The notes beneath the pieces are model-generated. The model worked only from the letters and a program-made list of their open reading frames with translations, was not told where the DNA came from and ran no database searches. A stretch of 64,000 nt of DNA from Nocardia vinacea. GTDB lineage: Bacteria; Actinomycetota; Actinomycetes; Mycobacteriales; Mycobacteriaceae. Position 1 is the first letter of the stretch. The number at the start of each line of letters is the position of its first letter. The stretch is from positions 3,472,001 to 3,536,000 of the forward strand of contig NZ_CP109149.1 of assembly GCF_035920345.1 (NCBI RefSeq), read 5' to 3'. This document shows, piece by piece, positions 9,346 through 21,317 of the stretch. The translations under genes were made by a program, and so were the position numbers.

Positions 9346-9855
9346 ATGTCCAGCGATATCGGCGACCCCCTACCGACCTCAACCGCACCGGCTGCCGTGC
9401 TGCGGATCGTCGTCGATGATGTGTCCGGTCCCGAAGTCGCTGCCCTGCTCACCCAGCATCTGGCCGAGATGTACGACAACTCGCCCGAAGACAGCGTGCA
9501 CGCCCTGGACCTGGATGCGCTCCGTGGACCGAACGTCACCTTCTGGAGCGCCTGGGAGGACGACGAACTCGCTGGTTGCGGCGCACTCAAACAACTCGCC
9601 CCCACCCACGGCGAGATCAAGTCGATGCGCACCGCCACCGATCGCACCGGCCGCGGCATCGCCTCGGCCCTGCTGCACCATGTCATCGCCGAGGCCCGCG
9701 CACGCAATTACCAGCGACTCAGCCTGGAGACGGGAGCATCCGACTACTTCGCCCCCGCACTGCGGCTCTACGCCCGCCATGGCTTCGAGATCTGCGCGCC
9801 CTTCGCCGACTACGTCGAGGATCCGCACAGCGTCTTCATGACGCGCACCCTCTGA
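9346..9855 (+). CDS. GNAT-family N-acetyltransferase
   Basis: 169-residue acetyltransferase. The acetyl-CoA loop RTGRGIASALL is at residues 100-110, followed by the RLSLETG strand and the C-terminal LYARHGFEICAPFADYVEDPHSVFMTR block that is characteristic of one conserved GNAT subgroup often annotated as putative acetyltransferase. The acceptor is unknown. ATG 9346 is the first codon that leaves a normal N-terminus; the frame stays open far upstream only as a shadow of the ligase. Confidence 0.9.
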   Translation: MSSDIGDPLPTSTAPAAVLRIVVDDVSGPEVAALLTQHLAEMYDNSPEDSVHALDLDALRGPNVTFWSAWEDDELAGCGALKQLAPTHGEIKSMRTATDRTGRGIASALLHHVIAEARARNYQRLSLETGASDYFAPALRLYARHGFEICAPFADYVEDPHSVFMTRTL

Positions 9856-9922
9856 CGCCACACGCCGGAGAGGACCTTCAGCGCGCCGGATTCGGATCAT
9901 CGACGCCGAGTGGAACTGACCG

Positions 9923-10909
9923 TCAGCCCGCGTTGATCGCGGTGATCAGCGTGCGATTGGCCGCCGTTCGCGTCGTGATGATCTGCGTGAAGGTCTGCGG
10001 CTGCTCGCCTGGAAGCTGCTGGGTCAGCCGGACCTCCCAATGCGCCTCCCCCGCATCGCTACCCGCGCGGGTGATCTGCACACAGTAGAGGGTGCCGATC
10101 GGTACCTGGTTGATTCCGCGCTGAATCTGGTCGGCGGCGGGCACATTCGCATCGTTGGCGACTACGCCGCGCGCGGCGAATCCGGAACGCTGCACATAGT
10201 AGGCACGTTCGAACGCGAGGATCGCCGACGGCCCATCGCTGGTGCCGCCGGGATCGGTGCCGGAGATGACATCACCGGTGCGCCGCTGTTCGCAGCCCGG
10301 CGTGGCGACCGCGGAAGGTTGGTCACCGGGTGCCGGGGTCGCTGAGGGGCGCCCGGCAGTCCCCTGGGCAACCGCCTGCGTCGTCGCGGCGGCAGGTCGC
10401 TTGTGATTGCCCGAACCGCCGAAGACGAACATCACCACCGATACCACTGCCAACACGACACCGAGCACGATCAGCACCGCGACGACTCGGTTGCCGCCAC
10501 CTGTCGGTTGCGAATCGCGACGGCGCGGCGGATGCCGCAGTGCCGGACCGGGATTGCCGCCGGACCGATCGATGATCGTCGGTACGACGGAACTGGTCTC
10601 CGCCGGTAGCTCGGACTCGGCTTCGACCGCGCGCGTCGGAGGCCGACTGCGATTCGCCTCCGGTGGCGCCGCCGCGGGGCGCTGCGGTTCGAGCCACTCC
10701 TGCCAATCCCCGGCCGGCCGAGGACGGCGCGGCCGCTCGGGTGGATCGAGCGCATCGGCCAGCGGTGTCCGGGGCTGGCCCGAACCGAGGCGTACGGTCG
10801 GACGGCGGCGCCGCTTCGGGGTCGGAGCGGCGGGCCGGACCATGGGCAGCCCGGTGTCGAACGGATTGCCCTGGTTCTGGCTCGAGGAGCCGGAATCAGA
10901 GCTCGTCAT
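9923..10909 (-). CDS. Pro/Arg-rich single-pass membrane protein
   Basis: 328 residues. The first about 145 are a Pro/Arg-rich, probably disordered cytoplasmic region; one membrane helix follows (VVAVLIVLGVVLAVVSVVMFVF, about 143-164), then an extracytoplasmic domain that ends in a compact C-terminal fold resembling Mce-associated or anti-sigma-like helper domains in general plan only. It overlaps the preceding gene by 14 bases, so it is the third gene of the 12505-9923 operon. I know no function. Confidence 0.6.
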   Translation of the reverse strand: MTSSDSGSSSQNQGNPFDTGLPMVRPAAPTPKRRRRPTVRLGSGQPRTPLADALDPPERPRRPRPAGDWQEWLEPQRPAAAPPEANRSRPPTRAVEAESELPAETSSVVPTIIDRSGGNPGPALRHPPRRRDSQPTGGGNRVVAVLIVLGVVLAVVSVVMFVFGGSGNHKRPAAATTQAVAQGTAGRPSATPAPGDQPSAVATPGCEQRRTGDVISGTDPGGTSDGPSAILAFERAYYVQRSGFAARGVVANDANVPAADQIQRGINQVPIGTLYCVQITRAGSDAGEAHWEVRLTQQLPGEQPQTFTQIITTRTAANRTLITAINAG

Positions 10910-12185
10910 TGTCGAATTCGCCGATCACCGCAGGCGGGACGGTCGCCAATACGGTCGGCACGGTGACGCCGAGTTGACCGTCGCGCGGTCGACGGTCCTC
11001 ATCCGACTGCGATGACGGCGGCATCGCCAGACCACCGGTGGTGCCGGGTTGATTTGTCGGTTCCGGCCCAGACGGGCGCGATGGCGGCGCGTCCGCGCTC
11101 GCGGCCGGTGCCTGCGGCCCCGGTGCGGGCGCGGGTTTCGTCGCGGTCGGGCCGTCCAGGTTGGGCGGGATCACCGAGTTGGTTCCGATATTCGGCGCGG
11201 GCTTGGACGACTGCCCAGATCCGCCACCGAAGTCGATGACATTCGTGGGCTTGCTCGCGCTGTCACCGCCCGTGGGCGAATTCGTGGTGCTGCCCGGATG
11301 GATGAGTTCGGGAATCGCCTTATCGATGACCTTATCTGCGGACGCGGCCACGGTGTCCATGGCGTGCGTGCCGACTTCGGCGATCTTGTCGATGAGGTGG
11401 GTGCCGATATTGACTCCGGCATCGATGGCTGCGGTGCCGACCGATACGCCCGCGTTGATCAGGTACTGCTGCAATTGGAGTTGGGCAGCCTGCACCGGAT
11501 CCAGTGGCGTCGTTGTGGTCACGCCCGCCGTGGTCACGCCGTTCGTCGTGCCCGGCACGACCGTCTGCTGGGTGGTGCCGACACCCTGTGGCGTGGTTAC
11601 CGTGAGCGGCCCCATCGCATCCAACCGCGCAGTGTGGTCATCCATTTCCGACTGCGCCGTGCTGACCGCGGTGACCGCGTCGCGCAACGCCTGGGTCGCC
11701 CGCGCGATTACCGCGTCGGAATCCGAGGACGCACTCGCGGTGCTCATGATCTGCTTGGCGTCGCGACGGAAGTCCGCGATGATCTGATCCACCTTCTGCG
11801 CGGCGCGGGCGCTGGTGGCATGGGCGTCGCCGAGCACCGACAGGTACTCGGGTCCGCGATCGGTGATATCACCGATCTGAGTTTGCGTGGTGCGCAATGC
11901 CGGAACGGCATCATCGGCGGCGCGGGAGGTCCATGTCGATTCGAGGGCGTGCAGGCCCTCGCGGTGCGGGCCCTCGGCATCGGCGGCCTGGGTGGACGCG
12001 GTGGACAGCGCGTTGACGACGGACTGGTCCGGAGTCGCGACGCCGCTGCCGAGCGAAGCGCGCAATTGCAGCAGCGGCTCGACCAGCGCCGCTACGATCG
12101 GCGGATCCGCATTCGGATCAACGGGCGTGCTGGCGGGAGTATCGGAGGCGTTGTTCGTGGGCCGCCGTCGAAGCAGTCGTCTCAT
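10896..12185 (-). CDS. helical/Pro-rich protein coupled to EspC-like gene
   Basis: 429 residues: an N-terminal about 180-residue alpha-helical part of the WXG100/PE-helper type (long Ala/Gln/Asp helices), a Thr-rich linker, a second helical stretch and a Ser/Pro/Gly-rich tail. No signal peptide is seen. Its ATG overlaps the stop of the EspC-like gene (ATGA), so the two are made together. By analogy with Esp protein pairs it may be a co-secreted partner; that is inference from context. Confidence 0.55.
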   Translation of the reverse strand: MRRLLRRRPTNNASDTPASTPVDPNADPPIVAALVEPLLQLRASLGSGVATPDQSVVNALSTASTQAADAEGPHREGLHALESTWTSRAADDAVPALRTTQTQIGDITDRGPEYLSVLGDAHATSARAAQKVDQIIADFRRDAKQIMSTASASSDSDAVIARATQALRDAVTAVSTAQSEMDDHTARLDAMGPLTVTTPQGVGTTQQTVVPGTTNGVTTAGVTTTTPLDPVQAAQLQLQQYLINAGVSVGTAAIDAGVNIGTHLIDKIAEVGTHAMDTVAASADKVIDKAIPELIHPGSTTNSPTGGDSASKPTNVIDFGGGSGQSSKPAPNIGTNSVIPPNLDGPTATKPAPAPGPQAPAASADAPPSRPSGPEPTNQPGTTGGLAMPPSSQSDEDRRPRDGQLGVTVPTVLATVPPAVIGEFDNDEL

Positions 12186-12505
12186 GGCAGCGCCTCTCCT
12201 TGCCGGGCAAGAGCGCCCGCGGAATCGACATCGATACCCTGCATGTCCGCGCTGTAGTCGCGCAGCACCTGCCCGTAGGCGGCGACCAGTTGCCCTGCGG
12301 TCGAGAGCGCCTGCACGTGTTCATTCACCTTCTCGGTGAACCGGGCCACGAATCCGGCACCGACCTGACCGAGGTCGGCGGCCAGCCGCTCGGGATTCAC
12401 GGCGCCACCCGCGACCTCCGACGCCGAGGCCAGTTGTTGCGACACCGTATTCGCGATCGTGGTGTAGGCGGCCATCGCCGCCGGGTCGAGCTTCAGCGCG
12501 TCCAC
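12182..12505 (-). CDS. EspC-like type VII secretion target (DUF2580-like)
   Basis: 107-residue helical protein beginning LKLDPAAMAAYTTIAN, with a hydrophilic hairpin and no signal sequence, matching the PF10824 (EspC/DUF2580) pattern of ESX-secreted or ESX-associated proteins. It opens a three-gene operon (12505 to 9923). No ESX core genes (EccC, EccD, EsxA/B) are in the window, so any secretion would rely on a locus elsewhere. Confidence 0.6.
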   Translation of the reverse strand: MDALKLDPAAMAAYTTIANTVSQQLASASEVAGGAVNPERLAADLGQVGAGFVARFTEKVNEHVQALSTAGQLVAAYGQVLRDYSADMQGIDVDSAGALARQGEALP

Positions 12506-12793
12506 TGTTCCCCCTTAATACGGAAACCAATCTGTCGCGTCACATTTCGACACTCCGAGCGTACTTGGGACCCGGGCAATGCGCGCGCGGATCCTTTCGT
12601 TCCGTTGGAGTCTATGCCGCCGGATCCGTCGCTTATGCCGACATCGGTCCGGTTCCGCAGATACCGAGGTCGAATGCGGAAATGATCACTTTCACCTCGC
12701 GCCGGTTCTATGCTTGTGGCGACGGAGTTGGTCCCATCATCACCCTGGCGATCCCCGCGCAGGGTGCCGGCAAGGGTTAGAGGGGGCAGGAGC

Positions 12794-13303
12794 GTGAAGA
12801 ACAGCAAACGTTTTCGAAACTGGTCGGTCAGATCCGCTTTACTCGTAGGTGCCGTTTCCGCAGGTCTCCTGATGGCGGGGACGGTACAGGCCGAGCCGTT
12901 GTGGCCCGGTGGACCGGATATCGGCACACCGGCGATCATCCCGCCGGTTCCGATCGTCGCACCGTGTGGCACCACCGCACGCATGTGCATGCGGCTGTCG
13001 ACGAACGAGGCCTGGCTGATGGACAACGGCAAGGTCACCTACGGTCCGACCCCGATTTCGCACGGGCGGCCGGGATATGAGACACCACCCGGCGTCTTCA
13101 AGGTCGCCTTCAAGCGGGAAGACTTCTGGAGCACCATGCACAACGCTCCGATGAAGTGGGCGGTCTTCTTCAACGGCGATATCGCCACCCATATCGGCCC
13201 CATCGAGGAGCAGTCGCACGGCTGCATCCGGATGACCCCCGAGGGCGCCGAAGCGACCTACCGCTACCTCAACCCCGGTGACGTGGTCGAAGTCGTACCC
13301 TGA
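12794..13303 (+). CDS. L,D-transpeptidase (YkuD domain), exported
   Basis: 169 residues. Residues 12-33 form a signal segment ending VQA, followed by a Pro-rich linker. The YkuD catalytic motif is complete: His133 and SHGCIRM (141-147) with nucleophile Cys144 and Arg146. These enzymes make 3-3 cross-links in, or attach proteins to, peptidoglycan, consistent with actinobacterial walls. It is smaller than LdtMt2 and lacks Ig-like domains. GTG 12794 follows AGGGGG; an in-frame ATG at 12710 would add 28 unlikely residues. Confidence 0.85.
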   Translation: MKNSKRFRNWSVRSALLVGAVSAGLLMAGTVQAEPLWPGGPDIGTPAIIPPVPIVAPCGTTARMCMRLSTNEAWLMDNGKVTYGPTPISHGRPGYETPPGVFKVAFKREDFWSTMHNAPMKWAVFFNGDIATHIGPIEEQSHGCIRMTPEGAEATYRYLNPGDVVEVVP

Positions 13304-13321
13304 CACCGGATTTGCGCATGA

Positions 13322-13350
13322 AAGGCCCGGGCGGATTCCGCCCGGACCTT
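13322..13350. terminator. bidirectional terminator-like hairpin
   Basis: A stem of twelve base pairs with one mismatch (13322-13334 against 13338-13350) around the loop ATT, between convergent genes. It is flanked by A residues on the left and T-rich bases on the right, as expected for a shared terminator. Confidence 0.65.
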
Positions 13351-13371
13351 CTCATATCCTCCTCGCCTGCC

Positions 13372-15596
<2,225 letters not shown>

Positions 15597-15605
15597 GTCC
15601 GCCAA

Positions 15606-15957
15606 AGTAGCACAAACTGCAATTTTTCAGAAACTGCAAGTTCGGGCGCATGCGGCTCGCAGCCGAGAGACCCCGGCCCGGACAGCTCCGAGCTGTGAAC
15701 AATCCGCTGCCCATTCGGAAGCGAATCGCCGGCTACGCGCAACCCGAGCGAGCGTCGTCCCACGAATTGGCCCGATGCGCGAATCTCCTTGGCAGGAAGG
15801 AGAATTAGCGCACCCTGCGCGCCCAGTTAACTCCGATATAACTCAAGATTCATCGACTTGATACTGAATTTTGGATAGTGTTGATATTGCCTACAGCGAG
15901 GTGGGATTTCGAGAACTCACGTCGGTCGGGGGGATAACGCCCGTAGGAGAACTCCAG
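15606..15957. other. intergenic control region before SARP gene
   Basis: 352 bases without a gene. The left end carries the TetR repeats. The right end is distinctly AT-rich; TTGATA at 15858-15863 and GATATT at 15883-15888 (19-base spacer) form a weak sigma-70-like promoter for the SARP gene. No other structure is apparent. Confidence 0.35.
15614..15639. promoter_or_regulatory. AAACTGCAA direct repeats (TetR operator candidate)
   Basis: Two copies of AAACTGCAA, at 15614-15622 and 15631-15639, are 17 bases apart start to start. The second sits in a small dyad (AACT GCA AGTT). They lie 18-43 bases upstream of the TetR start and would overlap its promoter. Confidence 0.45.
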
Positions 15958-16827
15958 GTGAAGTATCCAGTGTGCGCTCGCGTGTTAGGTCCATTGACGC
16001 TTGCCCTCAATAACCACAACGCAACGCCGACAGCACAGAAACAACGCCAACTACTCGCCTTACTACTCGTCAGACACGACACTGTCGTTCCGGTAACAAC
16101 GCTGGTCGAAGAGCTGTGGAACGACGATCCACCACGCAGCGCCGTCACTGTCGTGCAGACCTATGTACTGGGAATTCGAAAGAAGATGGCCGAGCAGCTC
16201 GGCATCGGGCAGTCCGAGGTGGCCGAACGATTTCTCCGGACACGCAGTAAGGGGTATTCGTTCGATGTCAAGGACTGCGTCTTCGATTTGCGCGACTATC
16301 AGAGCATGTCCGAGGCCGCGCGCTGTGCCGCCAAGGCAGGCGACGACTATCGCGCGGTAGATCTGTTCACCGCCGCGGAGGCGCTGTGGAGCGGTCCGGC
16401 GCTGGTCGATGTGGAGGGCGGTATCCCGCTCGCCGCGGAGATCTCGCATCTGGATCACCTGCGGCTGACCAATATCGAGCTGCGCGTCGAGGCCGAACTG
16501 CGGCTCGGTCGATATCGCGAAGTCTCCCCTGACCTGGCCCGACTCACCATGCAGCACCCGCTGCACGAGCGGCTGCAGGCGTACTACATGTTCGCACTGA
16601 GTCGTGCGGGCCAGCGCGCCCGCGCGCTGGAGTCCTACCAGCAGTTCAGCAGGTCGATGCAGCGCGAGCTCGGCCTCGATCCATGCCAGAAGCTGCAGAA
16701 ATTGCATCGGGATATCCTCGCCGCCTCCGATGTATCGGTCAGTGCCATGCTCAACAGCCGTCACGCGGGATACCTCATCGGCTGGTACTCCCCCGAATTC
16801 CGCGCGGCTCGAGCAGAACCCGCCTAA
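15958..16827 (+). CDS. SARP-family pathway activator
   Basis: 289 residues: an OmpR-type winged helix (residues 6-105; the TAQKQRQLLALLLVRHDTVVP and VQTYVLGIRKKM stretches) followed by a bacterial transcriptional activation domain with TPR-like helices (about 110-270). This is the short SARP architecture (ActII-ORF4, DnrI) that switches on antibiotic clusters. GTG 15958 is preceded by AGGAGA; TTG 15871 and GTG 15901 are weaker alternatives. It ends four bases into the convergent accC gene. Its likely target is the accD/KS-alpha intergenic region. Confidence 0.9.
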   Translation: MKYPVCARVLGPLTLALNNHNATPTAQKQRQLLALLLVRHDTVVPVTTLVEELWNDDPPRSAVTVVQTYVLGIRKKMAEQLGIGQSEVAERFLRTRSKGYSFDVKDCVFDLRDYQSMSEAARCAAKAGDDYRAVDLFTAAEALWSGPALVDVEGGIPLAAEISHLDHLRLTNIELRVEAELRLGRYREVSPDLARLTMQHPLHERLQAYYMFALSRAGQRARALESYQQFSRSMQRELGLDPCQKLQKLHRDILAASDVSVSAMLNSRHAGYLIGWYSPEFRAARAEPA

Positions 16828-18173
16828 TCCGCTCGCAATAACTCGTCCACCAGCGCGGTCGAATGCGTCGCCGACCGCATGGCCGGGTGGTCGAGTACTT
16901 CCCGCAGAAAATCCCGGGTCGTCTCGACGCGCGCACCCGAAATCCGGAATTCGGCCAGGGCTCGCCGCATGCGCGCGAGCGCCTGGTCCCGGTCCGGCGC
17001 CCATACGATCAGTTTGGCAAGTAGCGAATCGTAATGCGGTGGGATCGAATATCCGGCGTGCACATGCGTATCGACACGAACGAACGGACCACCGGGGGGA
17101 GTGAATTCGGCCACAATTCCGGGTGCCGGTGCGAATTCAGCAGCCGGGTCCTCGGCATTGATGCGGCATTCAATTGCCGCACCACGCAGGAAAATATCGT
17201 GCTGCGCGATGCTGAGCGATTGCCCTGCCGCGATATAGATCTGCTCGGCAACCAAATCGATACCGGTAACCATTTCTGTCACCGGATGTTCGACCTGGAT
17301 TCGGCAGTTCACCTCCATAAAATAGTAATGCCCCTGCCGATCCACCAGAAATTCCACGGTTCCGGCGCCGACGTACCCGGCTTCCAGCACCCCGTCCACC
17401 GCGGATTTGCCCATCCGCGCCGCGAGCCCCTCCGGCAGCCGCGGCGCGGGCGATTCCTCGATGAGCTTCTGGTGCCTGCGCTGCACCGAGCAGTCGCGTT
17501 CACCGAGGTGCACACCGTTGCCGTAGCCATCGCACAACACCTGGATCTCGACGTGCCGGGCGCCCTCGAGGTACTTCTCCAGATAGACTCGACTGTCCCC
17601 GAACAACATTCGCGCGGTCGCCCGCGTCTCCTGATAGGCGCGTGGGAACGCCGCACTGTCGCGTACCACCTGCATCCCGCGCCCGCCGCCACCCGCGGCG
17701 GCCTTGATGATCACCGGGTACCCGATCGAGTCGGCCAGTGCGTGCGCATCCTCGGGTTCGAGCGGATCCAGACTGCCCGGCAGCAGCGGTAGCCCCGCCT
17801 TGGCCATCAGGGTGCGTGCCGACTGCTTATCACCGAGTTGGGCCATCACATCGGCGGGCGGACCGATCAGGGTGACACCCGCCGCGCGGCAGGCATCCGC
17901 GAAATCCGGTGACTCCGAAAGGAATCCGTAGCCGGGATGGATCGCATCGGCGCCGGTCGTCTCAGCCGCGGCGAGTACGGCGGCCGCATTGAGATAGCTG
18001 CGTTTGGCCGCGGCCGGCCCGATCTGCACCGATTCGTCGGCAAACTGCACGACGGCCGACTCCGCGTCGGCGACCGAATGTACCGCTACGGTGCGCACCC
18101 CGAGTTCCCGGCAGGTGCGCGCGACCCGCAGCGCGATCTCGCCGCGATTGGCGATAAGAATCTTCTCGAACAT
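16824..18173 (-). CDS. accC: acetyl-CoA carboxylase, biotin carboxylase subunit
   Basis: 449 residues, the normal AccC length, with no fused BCCP. The N-terminus (KILIANRGEIALRVARTCRELG), the ATP-grasp loop AGGGGRGMQVV, and the FMEVNCRIQVEHPVTEMVTG motif are intact. It carboxylates biotin on the carrier protein with ATP and bicarbonate. Encoded 16 bases downstream of the carboxyltransferase, it should supply malonyl-CoA to the polyketide synthase. ATG 18173 is the family start; an upstream in-frame extension is an artefact. Confidence 0.93.
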   Translation of the reverse strand: MFEKILIANRGEIALRVARTCRELGVRTVAVHSVADAESAVVQFADESVQIGPAAAKRSYLNAAAVLAAAETTGADAIHPGYGFLSESPDFADACRAAGVTLIGPPADVMAQLGDKQSARTLMAKAGLPLLPGSLDPLEPEDAHALADSIGYPVIIKAAAGGGGRGMQVVRDSAAFPRAYQETRATARMLFGDSRVYLEKYLEGARHVEIQVLCDGYGNGVHLGERDCSVQRRHQKLIEESPAPRLPEGLAARMGKSAVDGVLEAGYVGAGTVEFLVDRQGHYYFMEVNCRIQVEHPVTEMVTGIDLVAEQIYIAAGQSLSIAQHDIFLRGAAIECRINAEDPAAEFAPAPGIVAEFTPPGGPFVRVDTHVHAGYSIPPHYDSLLAKLIVWAPDRDQALARMRRALAEFRISGARVETTRDFLREVLDHPAMRSATHSTALVDELLRAD

Positions 18174-18189
18174 GGTGTCCCGCACTCTC

Positions 18190-19881
18190 CTACGCCACCG
18201 ACCGAACCGGAACCTGCTGCCGCGCACCGAACCGTCGGAACCGGGCGCGCCGCTCGGCGGCGAGGTCTTCGCCGCCACAACCGGTCAACTCGCGCAGGCT
18301 CGCCGCCAGCGCACGATGCAGTTGGTTCGCCGCCGCCAGCGGTGCCGCACCCACATCGTCGCCGGGTTCGGGCAGCACCGCATCCACGATGCCCAGCCGC
18401 AGCAGGTCACCGGCCGTAAGTGACAGCGCGGCAGCGGCTTTCGGTGCCGCAGCCGGATCGTTCCATACGATGGCCGCGCATCCTTCCGGGCTGATCACCG
18501 AATATGTACCGTTGGCGAACATCAGCACCCGATTGGCGACGCCGAGCGCCAACGCGCCGCCGCTGCCGCCCTCCCCGATCACCACGCTGATCACCGGCAC
18601 CCGCAGTGCGGACATCAGCCGGATATTCTCCGCGATCACCACCGCCTGCCCCTGCTCCTCGGCGGTCGCGCCGGGATAAGCGCCGGGAGTGTCGATCAAC
18701 GTGATCACCGGCAGCCCGAGCTTTTCGGCGAAACGCATGAGCCGTGCGGACTTTCGGTAGCCCGCCGGAGTCGGCATACCGAAGTTGCGCGCCATCAACT
18801 CCTTCGGCTCACGCCCCTTCTGATGTCCGATTACCACGACCGGCTGGTCACCGAGCCATGCGGTTCCGCCGACGATGGCCGGGCAGTTCCCCGAGATGCG
18901 GTCCCCGCGCAACTCCTGGAAGCCTTCGAAGGCCAGGGCGAAGTAATCGAGCGCGGTCGGTCTGCTCGGCGTGCGCGCCCGCCGAACCTGCGCCCAGGGA
19001 TCGCTGTCGGGAACCCGAGCCGGGTCGGTGATGGTTCCCGCGTCCAACTCGGTCACCGCATCGCCGGTCGGATCGACCGGACCGGCCACTCGCAGCAGGG
19101 ACCCGAGTGCCTGGCGCAATCCGGCGCGCGGCACGATCATATCGATCAGCCCGCGCTCCAACAGGAATTCGGCGGTCTGGAACTTCGGCGGCAGTTCTTG
19201 ACGGATCGTCTGTTCGATCACCCGGCGACCAGCGAAGCCCAGCCGCGCCCCCGGTTCGGCGATCAGCACATCCGACAGCGTGGCGAACGACGCCGCGACC
19301 CCACCGTAGGTCGGGTCGGTGATCAGTGTGATGGTGAGGATGCCCGCGCGGTCCAGCTGTTCCAGCGCCGCACTTGTTTTCGCCATCTGCATCAGCGACA
19401 GCGGTCCCTCCTGCATTCGTGCGCCACCCGAGGCGGTGACGATGAGCAGCGGAATCCGTTCGGCGAGCGCGGTTTCCGCGGCCGCGGTGATCATCTCGCC
19501 GACCGCGGTGCCCAGACTGCCACCGAGGAACCGGAAATCCATGGCCGCGATGATCACCGGATTGCCGTCGACAGCCGCGAACGCGCACAGCACGGCATCG
19601 TGCATGCCAGTGCGCGCCCGGGCGGCGGCGAGCCGGTCCGGATAGGGCTTGGTATCGGTGAAGGTCAGCGGATCGTCGTCGGTGGGGATGACGGCGAGCG
19701 GTTCGAACCGGCCCTCGTCGGCGAGCTGGGCGATGCGCTGCTCGGCCGGGATCGGGGTGTGTCTGCCGCATTCGCCGCAGACACCGAGGTCGCGGGCGAA
19801 TCGCTTGCCGTACAGCGGAATCAGACAGGCCGGGCAGAGTACCCAGTCCGCGGCACCGTCCAGGCCGTGTGCTGACTTCAT
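18190..19881 (-). CDS. acetyl-CoA carboxylase carboxyltransferase, fused beta-alpha
   Basis: 563 residues in which an AccD half and an AccA half are fused. The N-terminus has a four-cysteine zinc ribbon (Cys16, 19, 35, 38), as in bacterial AccD; GGARMQEG lies in the beta half, and the alpha half has [24 protein letters not shown] and [12 protein letters not shown]. This type occurs in some type II polyketide clusters (JadN-like) and differs from the acyl-CoA carboxylase AccD paralogues of mycolate synthesis, which lack the zinc ribbon and AccA homology. ATG 19881 has AGGAGA eight bases upstream; GTG 19884 is the alternative. It is divergent from the minimal PKS genes. Confidence 0.92.
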   Translation of the reverse strand: MKSAHGLDGAADWVLCPACLIPLYGKRFARDLGVCGECGRHTPIPAEQRIAQLADEGRFEPLAVIPTDDDPLTFTDTKPYPDRLAAARARTGMHDAVLCAFAAVDGNPVIIAAMDFRFLGGSLGTAVGEMITAAAETALAERIPLLIVTASGGARMQEGPLSLMQMAKTSAALEQLDRAGILTITLITDPTYGGVAASFATLSDVLIAEPGARLGFAGRRVIEQTIRQELPPKFQTAEFLLERGLIDMIVPRAGLRQALGSLLRVAGPVDPTGDAVTELDAGTITDPARVPDSDPWAQVRRARTPSRPTALDYFALAFEGFQELRGDRISGNCPAIVGGTAWLGDQPVVVIGHQKGREPKELMARNFGMPTPAGYRKSARLMRFAEKLGLPVITLIDTPGAYPGATAEEQGQAVVIAENIRLMSALRVPVISVVIGEGGSGGALALGVANRVLMFANGTYSVISPEGCAAIVWNDPAAAPKAAAALSLTAGDLLRLGIVDAVLPEPGDDVGAAPLAAANQLHRALAASLRELTGCGGEDLAAERRARFRRFGARQQVPVRSVA

Positions 19882-19945
19882 CACGCGTGTCTCCTGTGCT
19901 CGGGGAAGGTGCGACCCAGCCTGCGCGCACCCGCTAGAGAACAGC

Positions 19946-19974
19946 TCGACTCCGGCGCTCGAGTCAGGTTCGAG
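19946..19974. promoter_or_regulatory. TCGA(G/C) repeats, candidate SARP-binding site
   Basis: TCGAC at 19946-19950, TCGAG at 19959-19963 and TCGAG at 19970-19974; the last two are 11 bases apart, one helical turn, as in ActII-ORF4-type SARP boxes. They lie in the gap between the divergent accD and KS-alpha genes, about 75-100 bases before KS-alpha. Confidence 0.5.
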
Positions 19975-20019
19975 GACCGCCTTCGATGCTTGACCCCACG
20001 ATCGAAGGGAGATAACGCC

Positions 20020-20052
20020 ATGAACCCCAACGCATCCGGTGGTGCGGTATGA
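20020..20052 (+). CDS. 10-codon leader coupled to KS-alpha
   Basis: An ATG with a strong AAGGGAG eight bases upstream opens a frame of ten codons ([10 protein letters not shown]) whose TGA overlaps the KS-alpha ATG as ATGA. KS-alpha itself has no good ribosome site, so ribosomes probably load on this leader and re-initiate. Too short to suggest a functional peptide. Confidence 0.55.
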   Translation: MNPNASGGAV

Positions 20053-21317
20053 GCCGCCGCGTTGTCGTCACCGGACTAGGTGTCCGCGCGCCCGGCGGTT
20101 CGGGTAAGGACAAGTTCTGGAAACTGCTGTCCGAGGGCCGTACCGCGACGCGCCGGATTTCATTCTTCGACCCCACGCCCTACCGGTCCCAGGTGGCGGG
20201 CGAGGCCGATTTCGACCCGATTCAGGAAGGGTTGTCGCCCAGGGAAATTCGCCGTATGGACCGAGCGGTGCAGTTCGCCGTGGTGTGCGGACGGGAGGCG
20301 GTGGCCGATAGCGGCATCGATATCGGATCGCTGGATCCGCACCGGCTCGGCGTCAGCCTCGGCAGCGCGGTCGCCGCGGCGACCAGCCTGGAGCAGGAGT
20401 ATCTCGTGCTGTCGGATTCCGGTAAGAACTGGCTGGTCGACCAGACCTACCTGTCCCCGCACATGTTCGACTACATGGTGCCGAGCGTAATGCCCGCCGA
20501 GGTGGCCTGGAGTGTGGGCGCGGAAGGGCCGGTCGCCATGGTCTCCAACGGCTGCACCTCCGGGTTGGATTCGGTCGGCCACGCCGTGCAGTTGATCCGC
20601 GAGGGTTCGGCCGATGTGATGCTGGCCGGCGCGGCGGATACCCCGATTACGCCGATCGTGGTGGCTTGCTTCGATGCGATCAAGGCCACCACCTCCCGCA
20701 ATGACGATGCCGAACATGCCTCCCGACCGTTCGACAACTCGCGCAATGGCTTCGTGCTCGCGGAGGGGGCGGCGCTGTTCGTACTGGAGGAGTACGAGAG
20801 CGCGCGCAAGCGGGGCGCGCGTATCTACGCCGAGATCACCGGCTACGCCACGCGCTGCAACGCCTACCACATGACCGGCCTCAAGGCCGACGGCCGGGAG
20901 ATGGCCGAGGCGATCCGGGTCGCACTGGACGAATCGCGCATCGACCCCACCGGCGTGAATTACATCAACGCGCACGGTTCGGGCACCCGGCAGAACGATC
21001 GGCACGAGACCGCCGCCGTAAAGCGCAGTCTCGGCCAGCACGCCTACGCGACGCCGATGAGCTCCATCAAATCGATGGTCGGCCACTCGCTGGGCGCCAT
21101 CGGTTCGGTCGAGATCGCCGCCTCCCTGCTTGCGCTGGAATACCAGGTGGTGCCGCCGACTGCGAATCTGCACGAAGCCGACCCGGAGTGCGATCTGGAC
21201 TATGTGCCGCTCACCGCGCGCCAGCACCGGATGGACACCGTGCTCACCGTCGGTAGCGGATTCGGTGGCTTCCAGAGCGCGATGGTGTTGCGTAAACCCC
21301 AGGCGGTGGCGGCATGA
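20049..21317 (+). CDS. type II PKS ketosynthase, KS-alpha
   Basis: 422 residues. The condensing triad matches the actinorhodin enzyme in number and position: Cys169 (in [10 protein letters not shown]), His309 (NAHGSG), Lys341 and His346 (VGHSLGA). It forms the heterodimer with KS-beta that extends the ACP-bound chain with malonyl units. Translation is probably coupled to the 10-codon leader, and its stop overlaps the KS-beta start (ATGA). The sequence is closest in feel to ActI-ORF1-type enzymes. An actinobacterial FabF is unlikely, given the paired CLF gene. Confidence 0.96.
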   Translation: MSRRVVVTGLGVRAPGGSGKDKFWKLLSEGRTATRRISFFDPTPYRSQVAGEADFDPIQEGLSPREIRRMDRAVQFAVVCGREAVADSGIDIGSLDPHRLGVSLGSAVAAATSLEQEYLVLSDSGKNWLVDQTYLSPHMFDYMVPSVMPAEVAWSVGAEGPVAMVSNGCTSGLDSVGHAVQLIREGSADVMLAGAADTPITPIVVACFDAIKATTSRNDDAEHASRPFDNSRNGFVLAEGAALFVLEEYESARKRGARIYAEITGYATRCNAYHMTGLKADGREMAEAIRVALDESRIDPTGVNYINAHGSGTRQNDRHETAAVKRSLGQHAYATPMSSIKSMVGHSLGAIGSVEIAASLLALEYQVVPPTANLHEADPECDLDYVPLTARQHRMDTVLTVGSGFGGFQSAMVLRKPQAVAA

